The notes under the pieces: generated by a model
What the model saw: the letters and a program-made list of their open reading frames with translations, nothing else
Database searches by the model: none
What the model was told of the DNA's origin: nothing
Part shown: positions 6,554-14,456 of the stretch, piece after piece
Numbering within the stretch: position 1 is the first letter of the stretch
Layout: each line of letters begins with the position of its first letter
From: Halorubrum halodurans
GTDB lineage: Archaea; Halobacteriota; Halobacteria; Halobacteriales; Haloferacaceae
Direction of reading: 5' to 3'
NCBI RefSeq assembly: GCF_002252985.1
Contig: NZ_NHPJ01000082.1
Span: 1 to 50,107 of the forward strand
Length of the DNA stretch: 50,107 nucleotides
Position numbers and translations under genes: made by a program

Positions 6554-6955
6554 TCACCCGGACTCCTCGGCGTCGAGCGGTGTCCGGGTGAGTCCGACGG
6601 TGTCGTAGTCTTCCTCCGTCGAGAGTACGCGCTCGTCGCGGGTGGTAACGAGGCCGGCGCGGAGCGCATCGAACGGGGTGATATCGTACTCGTCGAGGAA
6701 CGCGGCTGCGGTCAACACCGCGTCCTCGTGTTCGGCCGGAACAATCGGAACGAGTTCGAGCAAATTGGTGATCGCTCGCGGCGCATCAATCTCGTACTCG
6801 GCAGCCTCGCGGTCGTAGAACAACACCAGCACCTCGGCATACGCGGGTATCGAGGTGTGGATGTCGTCGCGCTCGTCGAGGGCCCGAATCGCGGCGTCTT
6901 GGAGCCAATCGTCGTCTTTCACCAACGCGGTGAGAAAGTCCGTTTCGACGTACAC
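6554..6955 (-). CDS. PIN-domain toxin (VapC-like RNase)
   Basis: The 133-residue protein has the four acidic positions of PIN ribonucleases: D6 in the opening strand (MYVETDFLTALVK), a Glu in PAYAEVLVL near 41, an Asp in ITPFDALRAGLV near 95, and Asp in LVTTRDERVLSTEEDYD near 107. VapC toxins cut tRNA or rRNA and are held by a VapB antitoxin. The start is GTG at 6955, 2 bases after the stop of a short upstream frame that looks like the antitoxin but lacks a start codon. The toxin gene itself appears intact, so either the antitoxin is supplied another way or the toxin is not expressed. Confidence 0.8.
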   Translation of the reverse strand: MYVETDFLTALVKDDDWLQDAAIRALDERDDIHTSIPAYAEVLVLFYDREAAEYEIDAPRAITNLLELVPIVPAEHEDAVLTAAAFLDEYDITPFDALRAGLVTTRDERVLSTEEDYDTVGLTRTPLDAEESG

Positions 6956-6957
6956 GG

Positions 6958-7105
6958 CTACTCAGTGGCCTCGTTTGACCGATCGGCGGCGTCTGCTCGA
7001 ACCTCGTTGGCGATCGCCTCACGCGCCTCTGCTTTGAGCTCGTCGGCCGTGCGAGATGAGGCGATTCGCTCCGATGTCTCGGCAGCTGTATATGAAAAAA
7101 CTCAT
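6958..7105 (-). pseudogene. VapB-like antitoxin with lost start (frameshift in T6 tract)
   Basis: The frame that ends with TAG at 6958-6960, just before the VapC start, translates as a charged helical peptide (SYTAAETSERIASSRTADEL, KAEAREAIANEVRADAADRS). It is open back to a TGA at 7102-7104 and contains no ATG, GTG or TTG start. An ATG at 7103-7105 is in a different frame. Removing one T from the run of six T on the minus strand (7095-7100) would join that ATG to the frame and give about 48 residues. This looks like a recent single-base frameshift, or a sequencing slip in a homopolymer. Confidence 0.5.
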
Positions 7106-7112
7106 GCGAACA

Positions 7113-7130
7113 TTATATATCTCATGAGAT
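7113..7130 (+). promoter_or_regulatory. TATA box and 12-bp palindromic operator
   Basis: TTATATAT at 7113-7120 is followed by the perfect palindrome ATCTCATGAGAT at 7119-7130. It sits 28-45 bases before the ATG at 7158. Dyads overlapping the TATA box are the usual autoregulatory site of archaeal antitoxins. Confidence 0.45.
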
Positions 7131-7157
7131 GCTATCTAAGAGTAGTGAGCGACGTTC

Positions 7158-7469
7158 ATGAGCAGTAACGACACCAAGCACGTACAAACTGAACTGGATG
7201 CGGACAAATACGAACAGTTCCGAGCGTTTGCGGAGGAACATGGACTGTCACTCAAAGAGGCTGGACGTGAGGCGCTAGTCGAATGGATCGATCGACGGCA
7301 GCAAGCTGATCCGAACGATCAGGCGTTCACCGTACTCGAGACTCTTGAGGAAGAGTCGCTGTCGGAAACCGCTGCGACCGACGCCCGTACCGAGACAGAT
7401 CTCATCAACGAATGGGACGGAAGTGAGGAATCATTCACACTCGCTGACGCTCCGAACACGTCTCACTAA
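7158..7469 (+). CDS. antitoxin of the second PIN-domain module
   Basis: The 103-residue acidic protein starts MSSNDTKHVQTELDADKYEQ and has a ribbon-helix-helix-like N-terminus (strand HVQTELD, helix KYEQFRAFAEEHGL, helix LKEAGREALVEWIDRR) followed by a disordered acidic tail. This is the layout of VapB-type antitoxins: N-terminal DNA binding and a C-terminal toxin-wrapping tail. Its TAA overlaps the ATG of the PIN-domain gene (TAATG), indicating translational coupling. A palindrome on the TATA box is the likely autoregulation site. Confidence 0.72.
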   Translation: MSSNDTKHVQTELDADKYEQFRAFAEEHGLSLKEAGREALVEWIDRRQQADPNDQAFTVLETLEEESLSETAATDARTETDLINEWDGSEESFTLADAPNTSH

Positions 7470-7966
7470 TGGCTGAGCCAGTCGAGACGCCCATCGGCGT
7501 CGTAACGGCCGAACACTTCCGACCTGGTCACGTTCGACACCAAGTCGTCGTTGGTCCGAAGTTCTTGTACGCGTTGTTCAACCCCCGCGACAAGATGCAC
7601 AGCGTCTCGCGTGCCTTCATGACCTTTCTCCGTGATGGTGAGCTTCCCTATCGACGACTCATCGTTAACGACCACATCGCCGATGAGGCGGCCACCCGGC
7701 TGAAGAAACAGGCGTCGATGAACAATGCCGTCTCATTTTTGACGACGCTCGACGAGAGTTCTCTTTACCAATTTGAAGCAGTCCCCGAGAGCGTCGTTAT
7801 CGATGCCAAAGAGACCTTCATTGAATGGACGGATCTCGGTGCGTCATTCACAGATTTCGTTGTCGCTGCACACATGGACGAGCTAGATGTTGATCACGTG
7901 CTCACGTACGATCGCCATTACGATGCCTTCGATGTCACGACACTCCCGTATCGAAGCCAAGAGTGA
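7469..7966 (+). CDS. PIN-domain protein (VapC-like), first acidic residue replaced
   Basis: This 165-residue protein follows the antitoxin with a one-base overlap. The fold is recognisable: opening strand VVVGPKFLYALFNPRDKMHS, a central helical part (IADEAATRLKKQASMNNAVS), and the C-terminal PIN motif LGASFTDFVVAAHMDELDVD then HVLTYDRHYDAFDV, which holds two Asp. Most PIN domains have Asp in the opening strand (usually 'VDTNVL'). Here the aligned residues are Gly-Pro-Lys, so one metal ligand is missing or contributed by another residue (Asp in NPRD). Either a divergent subfamily or a weakened enzyme. Confidence 0.75.
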   Translation: MAEPVETPIGVVTAEHFRPGHVRHQVVVGPKFLYALFNPRDKMHSVSRAFMTFLRDGELPYRRLIVNDHIADEAATRLKKQASMNNAVSFLTTLDESSLYQFEAVPESVVIDAKETFIEWTDLGASFTDFVVAAHMDELDVDHVLTYDRHYDAFDVTTLPYRSQE

Positions 7967-8010
7967 TAGCCATCCGATCCAGAATACAATCCTCTGTCGA
8001 GAGTGCTCTG

Positions 8011-8763
8011 CTAGTGGACCTGGCCAGCGACGCCGAGACGCTTCACAGAGCCCAAACCTAGCACTACCCCCGCAGCGAGCGCAAGCGAGAGTAGCCCCCA
8101 CGCGACTGCCGCACTGCCGGTCACAACCGGTGACGGGACCGCAAGCCGAGCCAACAGCACAGTGACGAACGCAACGCTCCCGCCAGCAAACAGTACGAAG
8201 AGGGTGGCCCGCGCAGCTTCCCAGGGACGAGACAAGCTGATTACAGACGACCCCCAACCAGTAGTAGCACTATCAGTAGTCGCAGAGTCGGTCGACGCCG
8301 CAGCTGAAGTCTGATGCCCTTCACCGGAGGCCATAGTACCGTCTTCTCGGAGATCAGTCCCCTCATGATCGGCGCTAACCGACTCATCACTACCACTACG
8401 ATCCGTCTCCGCTGTCGAATCACACTGGGCACCCTCCGACCCGTCCGCACCGCTCCAAACTAACCAGTACCGATAAGTCTGTGTTTGGGTGTCGCATTCG
8501 AGAAACCCGTCATCGACTAACTCCTGTAACGTATCATGACTCGTCTTCTTTGAATTGATCTCGAGATTGGGATATGTCGTTTCGAGATACGCTTCGACAT
8601 CACTTCGCGTAAGCACTTGCGTTTGACTCGTTGCGCCACGATCGACAAACGCCTCGAGGTATTTGTATCGCGCGTGCGTTTTGAACGGATTATATTCAGC
8701 ATCAATAAGCGCGTCAGCCAGCGCCTCGGGAAGTACCTCAGATCGTGTTGCTTGGGTGGCCAT
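8011..8763 (-). CDS. winged-helix protein with C-terminal membrane anchor
   Basis: In this 250-residue protein, residues ~10-110 look like a winged helix (ARYKYLEAFVDRGATSQTQV, then DVEAYLETTYPNLEINSKKT and SHDTLQELVDDGFLEC). An acidic Ser/Thr/Asp-rich linker follows (~112-175). Two hydrophobic segments close the protein, at about 186-208 (LFVLFAGGSVAFVTVLLARL) and 213-238. A DNA-binding domain tethered to the membrane by a flexible linker suggests a membrane-bound regulator or DNA anchor. It is divergent from the block of nuclease-fold genes starting at 8992 and shares a 228-bp intergenic region with it, so it may regulate that block. Function otherwise unknown. Confidence 0.68.
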   Translation of the reverse strand: MATQATRSEVLPEALADALIDAEYNPFKTHARYKYLEAFVDRGATSQTQVLTRSDVEAYLETTYPNLEINSKKTSHDTLQELVDDGFLECDTQTQTYRYWLVWSGADGSEGAQCDSTAETDRSGSDESVSADHEGTDLREDGTMASGEGHQTSAAASTDSATTDSATTGWGSSVISLSRPWEAARATLFVLFAGGSVAFVTVLLARLAVPSPVVTGSAAVAWGLLSLALAAGVVLGLGSVKRLGVAGQVH

Positions 8764-8991
8764 TACCAGACGCTTCTCAGACCCCCATTATATACATTCT
8801 GGTCAGAATAGCCGTAACCAATATTATTATATACTATTCTTTTCTCTGCCAGCGCGCTTATTCATCATATAAAAAACTACAGGGTTGGTGAACGGTCGTG
8901 TAGTCCCCTAAACGCCCATATTAAGCATTGTACGCCCGTTTACTCCTCAAATCCATTATTATCTCCCCCTGAGTGAGCAGAATCGTCAGAA
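8764..8991. promoter_or_regulatory. divergent intergenic region with AT-rich promoter elements
   Basis: This 228-bp stretch separates the membrane-anchored winged-helix gene (minus) from the nuclease-fold block (plus). It contains several TATA-like runs, for example attatatac (8789-8797), attatatact (8827-8836) and the run around 8866-8874, and no gene in any frame. Likely promoters for both directions; no clear palindrome stood out. Confidence 0.4.
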
Positions 8992-9873
8992 ATGACGAAC
9001 CACGACAGACGGACGAACCGAGTCGAAGCGGCCTATCGGGCGGCCGGCTACACAATCGACGGTGATCGAACCGACCAGCATGGTCCGGTTGATCTCCGCG
9101 TCTCCCGCGCTGGACAGCAGATTGCTGTCCTCATCAATGCCAGCAACGTCATCAAGCCGGGAGTGGTGCTCAAAACCGTCGACCAACTCACCGCGCTCGA
9201 AGAACCAGCCCACATCGTAACCACATCCGCACGACGCGCTGCGAGGCTTCGGGCACTACTCGAGTGCCCAGCGGTGCTGTGGACGGCAGCCGGCACAGAG
9301 TGCTACACCCAACCGGCCCCGTTCACCCCGGACGGCAACGAGCGGACTTGTACGGAGCCATGCGTGTGGGTCGCTATAACCGACGAGCAACCGGCGCCTG
9401 TTGAACCGATCCTCTCTGTTGAGCTCTCCCCCGCGTCCGAGCAAGAGGCCGACGCTGGTGACCGACTCCCGGTGCGCGATAGCAACGAGCCTGAAACCCA
9501 GTTCGAGAACGATATCATCGAAACGGATGCCACCCAATCCGAGCGCTGGAACAGTACAATCGAGAAGGGACCCCGCTACGATGCGTGGATAACAGAACAC
9601 GACGGCCGCTGCCCGCCCGCAGAACGATCGTCGCTCCTCCGGACAGCCTTCGTCCCGCAGTGCTCGTCGTACGAGGGGCACACCAAGGTCATGCTTCTCG
9701 ACAGCGAGTTGACGCTCAAAGAGAACCGTCCCGCCAACATCGGACTCGAGCAAGCTCGCAGTCCCCCAGTACCCGCAGCGCAGAAAAACAGCCCGAACAG
9801 CCGACCGTTCACTACAGTCCATCTGATCCCGCGGACGGACTGGAACAGCATCGTCAACAGCACCCCAAAGTAA
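8992..9873 (+). CDS. restriction-endonuclease-like-fold protein, degenerate (gene 1 of block)
   Basis: This is a 293-residue protein of no family I can name. Its first ~85 residues look like a nuclease-like alpha/beta core: a helix (VEAAYRAAGYTIDGDR), then HGPVDLRVSRAGQQ, then VLINASNVIKPGVVLKTVDQ (from V46), then a strand HIVTTSARRAARL. This core aligns with FEVEDENSTKPSNTLKNAER in gene 3 and VYLAASEPLHPGRLLAAVWD in gene 4 of the same block, including the KP/HP and following helix. The acidic pair present in gene 3 is replaced by Ile-Asn-Ala here, so catalysis is unlikely. The rest is polar and probably partly disordered. The next gene starts 6 bases later. Confidence 0.7.
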   Translation: MTNHDRRTNRVEAAYRAAGYTIDGDRTDQHGPVDLRVSRAGQQIAVLINASNVIKPGVVLKTVDQLTALEEPAHIVTTSARRAARLRALLECPAVLWTAAGTECYTQPAPFTPDGNERTCTEPCVWVAITDEQPAPVEPILSVELSPASEQEADAGDRLPVRDSNEPETQFENDIIETDATQSERWNSTIEKGPRYDAWITEHDGRCPPAERSSLLRTAFVPQCSSYEGHTKVMLLDSELTLKENRPANIGLEQARSPPVPAAQKNSPNSRPFTTVHLIPRTDWNSIVNSTPK

Positions 9874-9879
9874 CCTAAA

Positions 9880-10131
9880 ATGTCAATTCAAATCGATCGA
9901 ATTGAACGGATCCAATCGCCGGATTCGGATGACGACGACGACGCCGAGGGGCTTCCAGCCCCGGAGGACGTCTCTCCGTTTCAGACCCCAGTACGGTCGC
10001 TTCGAGGCGGCGCAAAGCAACGAAAAAACGCGATTCGCATCCGGCTCCCGCGAGACCCACAAGCGCGAGCGGACCTACCAAACGATATCGCGGGCGTCCT
10101 CGTGTGGATCATCGCCGATGTCTTGCGGTGA
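9880..10131 (+). CDS. small acidic protein overlapping the next gene (gene 2 of block)
   Basis: The 83-residue product begins MSIQIDRIERIQSPDSDDDD and has an Asp-rich N-terminus, a basic middle (GGAKQRKNAIRIRLPRDPQ) and a hydrophobic end (IAGVLVWIIADVLR). Codon use fits a real gene, while the overlapping frame in this stretch (Arg/Ser-rich) does not. Its TGA at 10129-10131 lies inside the next gene, whose best ATG is at 10118. So either two genes overlap by 14 bases with coupling, or a frameshift split one longer gene. No function recognised. Confidence 0.55.
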   Translation: MSIQIDRIERIQSPDSDDDDDAEGLPAPEDVSPFQTPVRSLRGGAKQRKNAIRIRLPRDPQARADLPNDIAGVLVWIIADVLR

Positions 10132-12586
10132 AAGCTGTATCGAGAGCCTCGAAATTCTCATCTACCCCGCAAAATACGGACTGGAGTTCGTCCTCCACCC
10201 GCGGCCGTACGGGCTTAATGAGAACAGCAACACCCAGTCGACACTCGATTCAGCTGAGAAAAAGACCTACACGCAGCCACTAAGTAAGCTCAAACAATCG
10301 GTGAAGCGCCGCTACCCGGCGGCCGTAACCGCAGAAGTCGGTCACCTCGATCTCGAGCCTGTCGGGCTGTCTGATGTGACGACGACCCGCCTCTACTCGC
10401 ATGAAGACGGCAACAGAGAAACGCCCGGCAACAGCAAGACGAAGCCGCTCAAAGCGCTTTTCGACGCCTTCCGGGAGAACCATGACCCGTTCATCTATCA
10501 GGTCATCGTGAGCGGAAAAGATGGGCAGTATAACGCGTCTGTCCGCTGTGCGACCTACCGACCAAAAGATACCTACACCGGCGACCGTGACTTTGCGCGA
10601 CTCGTCGAACAGGGAAAGCCGTCGGATCTCTCGCGAGTGTTCGCGCCTGGAAACTTCACGTCGAACCATGACCCGCGGCTCGCAGCCGGCCTCTGGAAGA
10701 CCAGCTACACCAAGCGCGTCAACGGCCCCGACAAATATCGTGTCGAGTACAACGACGAGCGGACAAACCAGTACACCAGCCGCAGAGAAGTTCGAGTCCT
10801 CGCGGACCGAAACCGCGAAATCATCCTCCGAAAAGGCGAACACCGGCGGCTTATGTCGGGCGACACAAGTGCGGAGCACTTCCTCAAGGAAGACTACAAC
10901 CTCTATGGATGGTTCTCGCTGTTTGAAGCGCAGCTTGGACCCTTCGTGCAAACGGTCACCGATAGATGGGAGACAAATCCCTGGCTGGACGTCGACGGGC
11001 GATCAGAACCAGGGTTCCACTCGGTTGAGCTGATTACAATCGAGACCGACGCGGAGTTCGGGTTTGGCCAGGGAGCAACCGACGAAGCGTCTGGTGAGCC
11101 GGAGGTCCAAAACGAGGGCAACCTGCCACACCGGAGCTACGAGAACATCGTCGAACGGAGCTTCACCGAAGGGGGTGACGACATCGAGAAGGTCGAACAG
11201 ACCACAGAAGCCCTTCCAGACCTTCGGATCTGGACCGACGAGCAGTTCATCCTCACGCTTGGAATCGCTGTTGGCTCGACAATCGTCGCCTTCGAAGTCG
11301 AGGACGAAAACAGCACAAAACCCTCGAACACGCTCAAAAACGCTGAGCGGGCCATCGCTGCTGGCCGGCACGTCATCTTCGGGTTTACCCAAGATCGAGT
11401 TGAGCGCGGCTACCGGACGCTCAGTCGCGGCTACAAAAAGAAGACGGCCGACGGGACTGGAGCTGTCCTGTATAACCGGACTGACCCGGTGCGGACCGTC
11501 GATGGACGCAGCGTCGTCCGTCGCGGGAGCGGGGCAACCACGTATGAACTCCGTGGCAGAGAACTGACCGCCAGCGACGACGACGGAGAACTCGTCTGTG
11601 GAGACGCAAGCGAAGATGTCAGCACCTTCGACTGGCCGGTTGCTGGTGAGCCAACCGACGAGGATACTGAATCAGCTGGCCGATGTGGCTACTACCGAAA
11701 GACCGAGGATGGAACCCACCGCGTTGAGACTCGCGACGGCACGGCCATCATCACCTACAGCGAAAAGAAGGCGTTCCTCGCTGACTGGTGTCGGATCTAT
11801 GAACCCCACATTCCCATGGGGTTCGGCTACCTCGACCACGTAACGGTCACCTACCTCGACGAGGAGACAAACCAGATCGAAGTGTACGACCCCACTCCAG
11901 AGTGGGCGACGTACGAGCGAACAGAAACACAGAAAGCGGGCTTTGCGGCCTTCTTTGATCAGTTCATCGTCGCCCGCGATGGCCCGCAGCTCACCTACGA
12001 CGCGCTCAAGGAGACGTTCGCTACCTGGTTTGAGGGCCACTCGCAGTACGATGCGCCAGTCAGGTCCGTCATTGGTGGGTACCTCCCTGAAGAGTTCAAG
12101 AAGGCCAAGACCGGTGCGACAGGGAACGAATACAAGTACTTCGATGGGTACGACTGGCTGTTCGATCCGGCGATCGACTCGCCGCATCAAACGGGTCCGC
12201 CGGCTGATTACGACCCCGACGAGGTCGACGACTCCGAGGACTCGGATGAGTCTGGCGACTCCACCGACGAGAGCGACTCTACCGACGAGTATACCGAAAC
12301 CGAGCAGAACGACTCTACTGACACTGGGGAGTTCAGCGATACCGACGACTCCACCAACACCGAGGAGTCCAGCGATACCGGGGAAGCCGACTCCACGGCC
12401 GGTGGAGAAGCTGCGACTGCTGATGTGGATGAGACAGGGGTCGACGAGGACACCGATGACGACGCCAGCGACGACTCCACGGAGAGTAGTGGCGTTCAAA
12501 AAACGCTCACCGACGCCACGGACGACCCCGACGCCGCTGCCGAACCCGAAGACACCACCACCAAACGGACCACCGAGGACGCGTAA
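10118..12586 (+). CDS. large protein with restriction-endonuclease-like module (gene 3 of block)
   Basis: The 822-residue protein from ATG 10118 begins MSCGESCIESLEILIYPAKY. An upstream extension in the same frame exists but has a non-coding composition, so I reject it. Residues ~1-340 contain a domain with a PFIYQVIVSGKDG segment that recalls the N-terminal part of HerA/VirB4-like transfer proteins (weak). Residues ~345-430 carry a PD-(D/E)xK-like core, LPDLRIWTDE ... FEVEDENSTKPSNTLKNAER (F392), followed by HVIFGFTQDRVERGY. It is the only copy in the block with the acidic residues. A shared C-terminal domain follows (RVETRDGT from R535, KKAFLADWCRIYEPHIP). The last ~130 residues are a low-complexity Asp/Ser/Thr/Glu tail. 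Possible nuclease; role unknown. Confidence 0.72.
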   Translation: MSCGESCIESLEILIYPAKYGLEFVLHPRPYGLNENSNTQSTLDSAEKKTYTQPLSKLKQSVKRRYPAAVTAEVGHLDLEPVGLSDVTTTRLYSHEDGNRETPGNSKTKPLKALFDAFRENHDPFIYQVIVSGKDGQYNASVRCATYRPKDTYTGDRDFARLVEQGKPSDLSRVFAPGNFTSNHDPRLAAGLWKTSYTKRVNGPDKYRVEYNDERTNQYTSRREVRVLADRNREIILRKGEHRRLMSGDTSAEHFLKEDYNLYGWFSLFEAQLGPFVQTVTDRWETNPWLDVDGRSEPGFHSVELITIETDAEFGFGQGATDEASGEPEVQNEGNLPHRSYENIVERSFTEGGDDIEKVEQTTEALPDLRIWTDEQFILTLGIAVGSTIVAFEVEDENSTKPSNTLKNAERAIAAGRHVIFGFTQDRVERGYRTLSRGYKKKTADGTGAVLYNRTDPVRTVDGRSVVRRGSGATTYELRGRELTASDDDGELVCGDASEDVSTFDWPVAGEPTDEDTESAGRCGYYRKTEDGTHRVETRDGTAIITYSEKKAFLADWCRIYEPHIPMGFGYLDHVTVTYLDEETNQIEVYDPTPEWATYERTETQKAGFAAFFDQFIVARDGPQLTYDALKETFATWFEGHSQYDAPVRSVIGGYLPEEFKKAKTGATGNEYKYFDGYDWLFDPAIDSPHQTGPPADYDPDEVDDSEDSDESGDSTDESDSTDEYTETEQNDSTDTGEFSDTDDSTNTEESSDTGEADSTAGGEAATADVDETGVDEDTDDDASDDSTESSGVQKTLTDATDDPDAAAEPEDTTTKRTTEDA

Positions 12587-12656
12587 CCGCAGGGGACTCT
12601 CCCCCTGTAAGTTCACACCACCACTACACATCGGTGCTGAGCACCCACAACGACTA

Positions 12657-14456
12657 ATGACCGAATCACCCACACCATGGCAAGCCGTCGAACTTGTCGT
12701 TGATCCACGGACGCCTCGACCACGCCATGCGCCACCGCTGTCGACAACGCTCGCAGAGATCGTCCACACAGCCCTGTGGGATCACGGGTGTGGCCCAGTC
12801 GCCTATCTCTCGCTTCCTGGCATCGTCCGCCACCGAACTCTGCTGTGGGCCGGCAGCGAGCCCGAACATCCGCTCTCGATCCCGAACGTCGACTGCAGTG
12901 AAATTACGGACGCGACAGCGACGCTCGCACAACTCGCCGTCAACGCAGGCGCTGGTGATCTCGGAATCAGCATCGTCGACGTCGATCCGCGTCCACTCGG
13001 GCAGACGAGTGCGTTTACTGAACGGCTTCTCGCTGAGGATCCAACGGCCCTGACCAACTCAACACGATCACCGCCGCTTACGCCCGTGCTTGACGCCGCC
13101 AGTAGCCATCCACACGCCCTCAGCGTCGTCGCCGACCGTGGAACGGACGGAACGGAACTCGCCGTTAGACTCGTCGATTTCACGCCCGCAGCGCAGATTT
13201 GTGATCGCGACGAACTTGCAGCGCCGCCGCGCGGCTCGATGAGCGACGTGATCGACAGTCCAGACACGCTCACCAACTGGGAGCTTCCGGAGGCACACGG
13301 GTGGGACCGTCAAATCGAGGATGGACTGCCAACGGACCAGCCGCTGTTCCGCCAGACGTCCGCTTCACAGTACGACGACAACGCGCCGAATCACGCCCTC
13401 GCAATTGCTGGCTCATCCGCCGAGTACGCTCAGGTGGTGACCCAGTCGCCCGCAGATCCACTTGCACACGACTATCAGTCACTCGGCGTCACTGGCCGAT
13501 TCACCACAACAGGGACCCACCTTCCAGCGTTCTATCCAGTTGTAACTCGCCTCTATCCCACCTCGCTGTGGGACCAGATCGAGAGCCGCGCCCCTGCTCG
13601 GATCACCACAATCACACCGGTGGTTGTCCCGAACGGGATGCACGTAGCCGACACCGATCCAACTGCGCAAACGAGCCGGGTGACCACACAGGATATCACG
13701 CCAACGGGTTCGGCGTTCGAACAAGGCGTTGTGCGGTGGTGTCTCGAACGCGGCGAGACAATAACCCCTGTCGAGCACTCCTCGTCAGCAGTGTCGTTTC
13801 ACCGTACTGCTGTCGATGGTACCCATACCCTCGTGTATTTGGCCGCTTCTGAGCCACTCCATCCGGGCCGATTGCTCGCTGCTGTTTGGGATGCTCACCA
13901 CGATCCGGCCCTGTCGGGGATTAGCGTCTTCACGGCCTCGAAGGCGATCGGCCAGCAGGCTGTAACCATCCTGGGCAGACCGTTCAAGCCGCCAACAGGT
14001 CCAACGACGACGTTGTACCGGCAGCCGACGATGCTTGCTGACGAGACCGGGATTGCCGTTCGCACAGCCGAGCTTCCACCCGAAACGTGGGAGGTTACGC
14101 CGAGCAACGAACTACGGTGTCTGGTGGATGGTGACTGTCTCGCCAGTGGTCGCTTGCGGGCCCCACTAGAGACGTTCACAGCCCAGTGTCCTCGTGTGTC
14201 TGCGATCGACAACGGTGGCGCGAGAGTGACGTATCCGGACGGCACAACGATGACGTCAATCGATCGGAAAGCGGTGGAAGCAACCGTGAGTCCAGTATAT
14301 GCACCTGCGCGGCCGGTCCATCTCGCAATGGGACGAGAAACAGCGAGTGTGTTTGTCCACAATGGCTCAGACTTCCGGGGCGTCCGGTGGCCATCGAAGA
14401 CGAGTGAGTCCACGTCCACGGATCGTGACGAACTCATGGCCGCCATTCGTCTTTAG
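12657..14456 (+). CDS. paralog of gene 3, cut at its 3' end by a MITE (gene 4 of block)
   Basis: The 599-residue product starts MTESPTPWQAVELVVDPRTP at ATG 12657, 70 bases after gene 3. It is collinear with gene 3. The nuclease-like core VYLAASEPLHPGRLLAAVWD starts at V393 (F392 in gene 3). It is followed by SGISVFTASKAIGQQA and a C-terminal domain ARVTYPDGTT ... RKAVEATVSPVYAPARPV from R523 (R535 in gene 3). The catalytic acids are absent (LAASE), so it is probably a non-catalytic partner. The last residues (I-R-L) and the TAG are contributed by the MITE starting at 14444. The lost C-terminus, about 79 codons, is still readable beyond the element. The gene is truncated but may still be expressed. 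Confidence 0.72.
   Translation: MTESPTPWQAVELVVDPRTPRPRHAPPLSTTLAEIVHTALWDHGCGPVAYLSLPGIVRHRTLLWAGSEPEHPLSIPNVDCSEITDATATLAQLAVNAGAGDLGISIVDVDPRPLGQTSAFTERLLAEDPTALTNSTRSPPLTPVLDAASSHPHALSVVADRGTDGTELAVRLVDFTPAAQICDRDELAAPPRGSMSDVIDSPDTLTNWELPEAHGWDRQIEDGLPTDQPLFRQTSASQYDDNAPNHALAIAGSSAEYAQVVTQSPADPLAHDYQSLGVTGRFTTTGTHLPAFYPVVTRLYPTSLWDQIESRAPARITTITPVVVPNGMHVADTDPTAQTSRVTTQDITPTGSAFEQGVVRWCLERGETITPVEHSSSAVSFHRTAVDGTHTLVYLAASEPLHPGRLLAAVWDAHHDPALSGISVFTASKAIGQQAVTILGRPFKPPTGPTTTLYRQPTMLADETGIAVRTAELPPETWEVTPSNELRCLVDGDCLASGRLRAPLETFTAQCPRVSAIDNGGARVTYPDGTTMTSIDRKAVEATVSPVYAPARPVHLAMGRETASVFVHNGSDFRGVRWPSKTSESTSTDRDELMAAIRL
14433..14443 (+). repeat. target-site duplication, left copy
   Basis: CTCATGGCCGC is repeated exactly at 14667-14677 on the other side of the MITE. 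It lies within the last codons of the original gene (Leu-Met-Ala-Ala). Confidence 0.85.

Noticed and set aside
9902..10117. Extended start of the large nuclease-fold protein at 9902
   Set aside because: The extra 72 residues are Arg/Ser/Thr-rich and not haloarchaeal; the alternative frame (MSIQIDRIERI...) has coding character there, so ATG 10118 is preferred.
11943..12656. Extended start of the protein at 12657-14456
   Set aside because: The extension is a Pro/Arg/Thr-rich shadow of the acidic tail of the preceding gene; the ATG at 12657 begins coding-like sequence.
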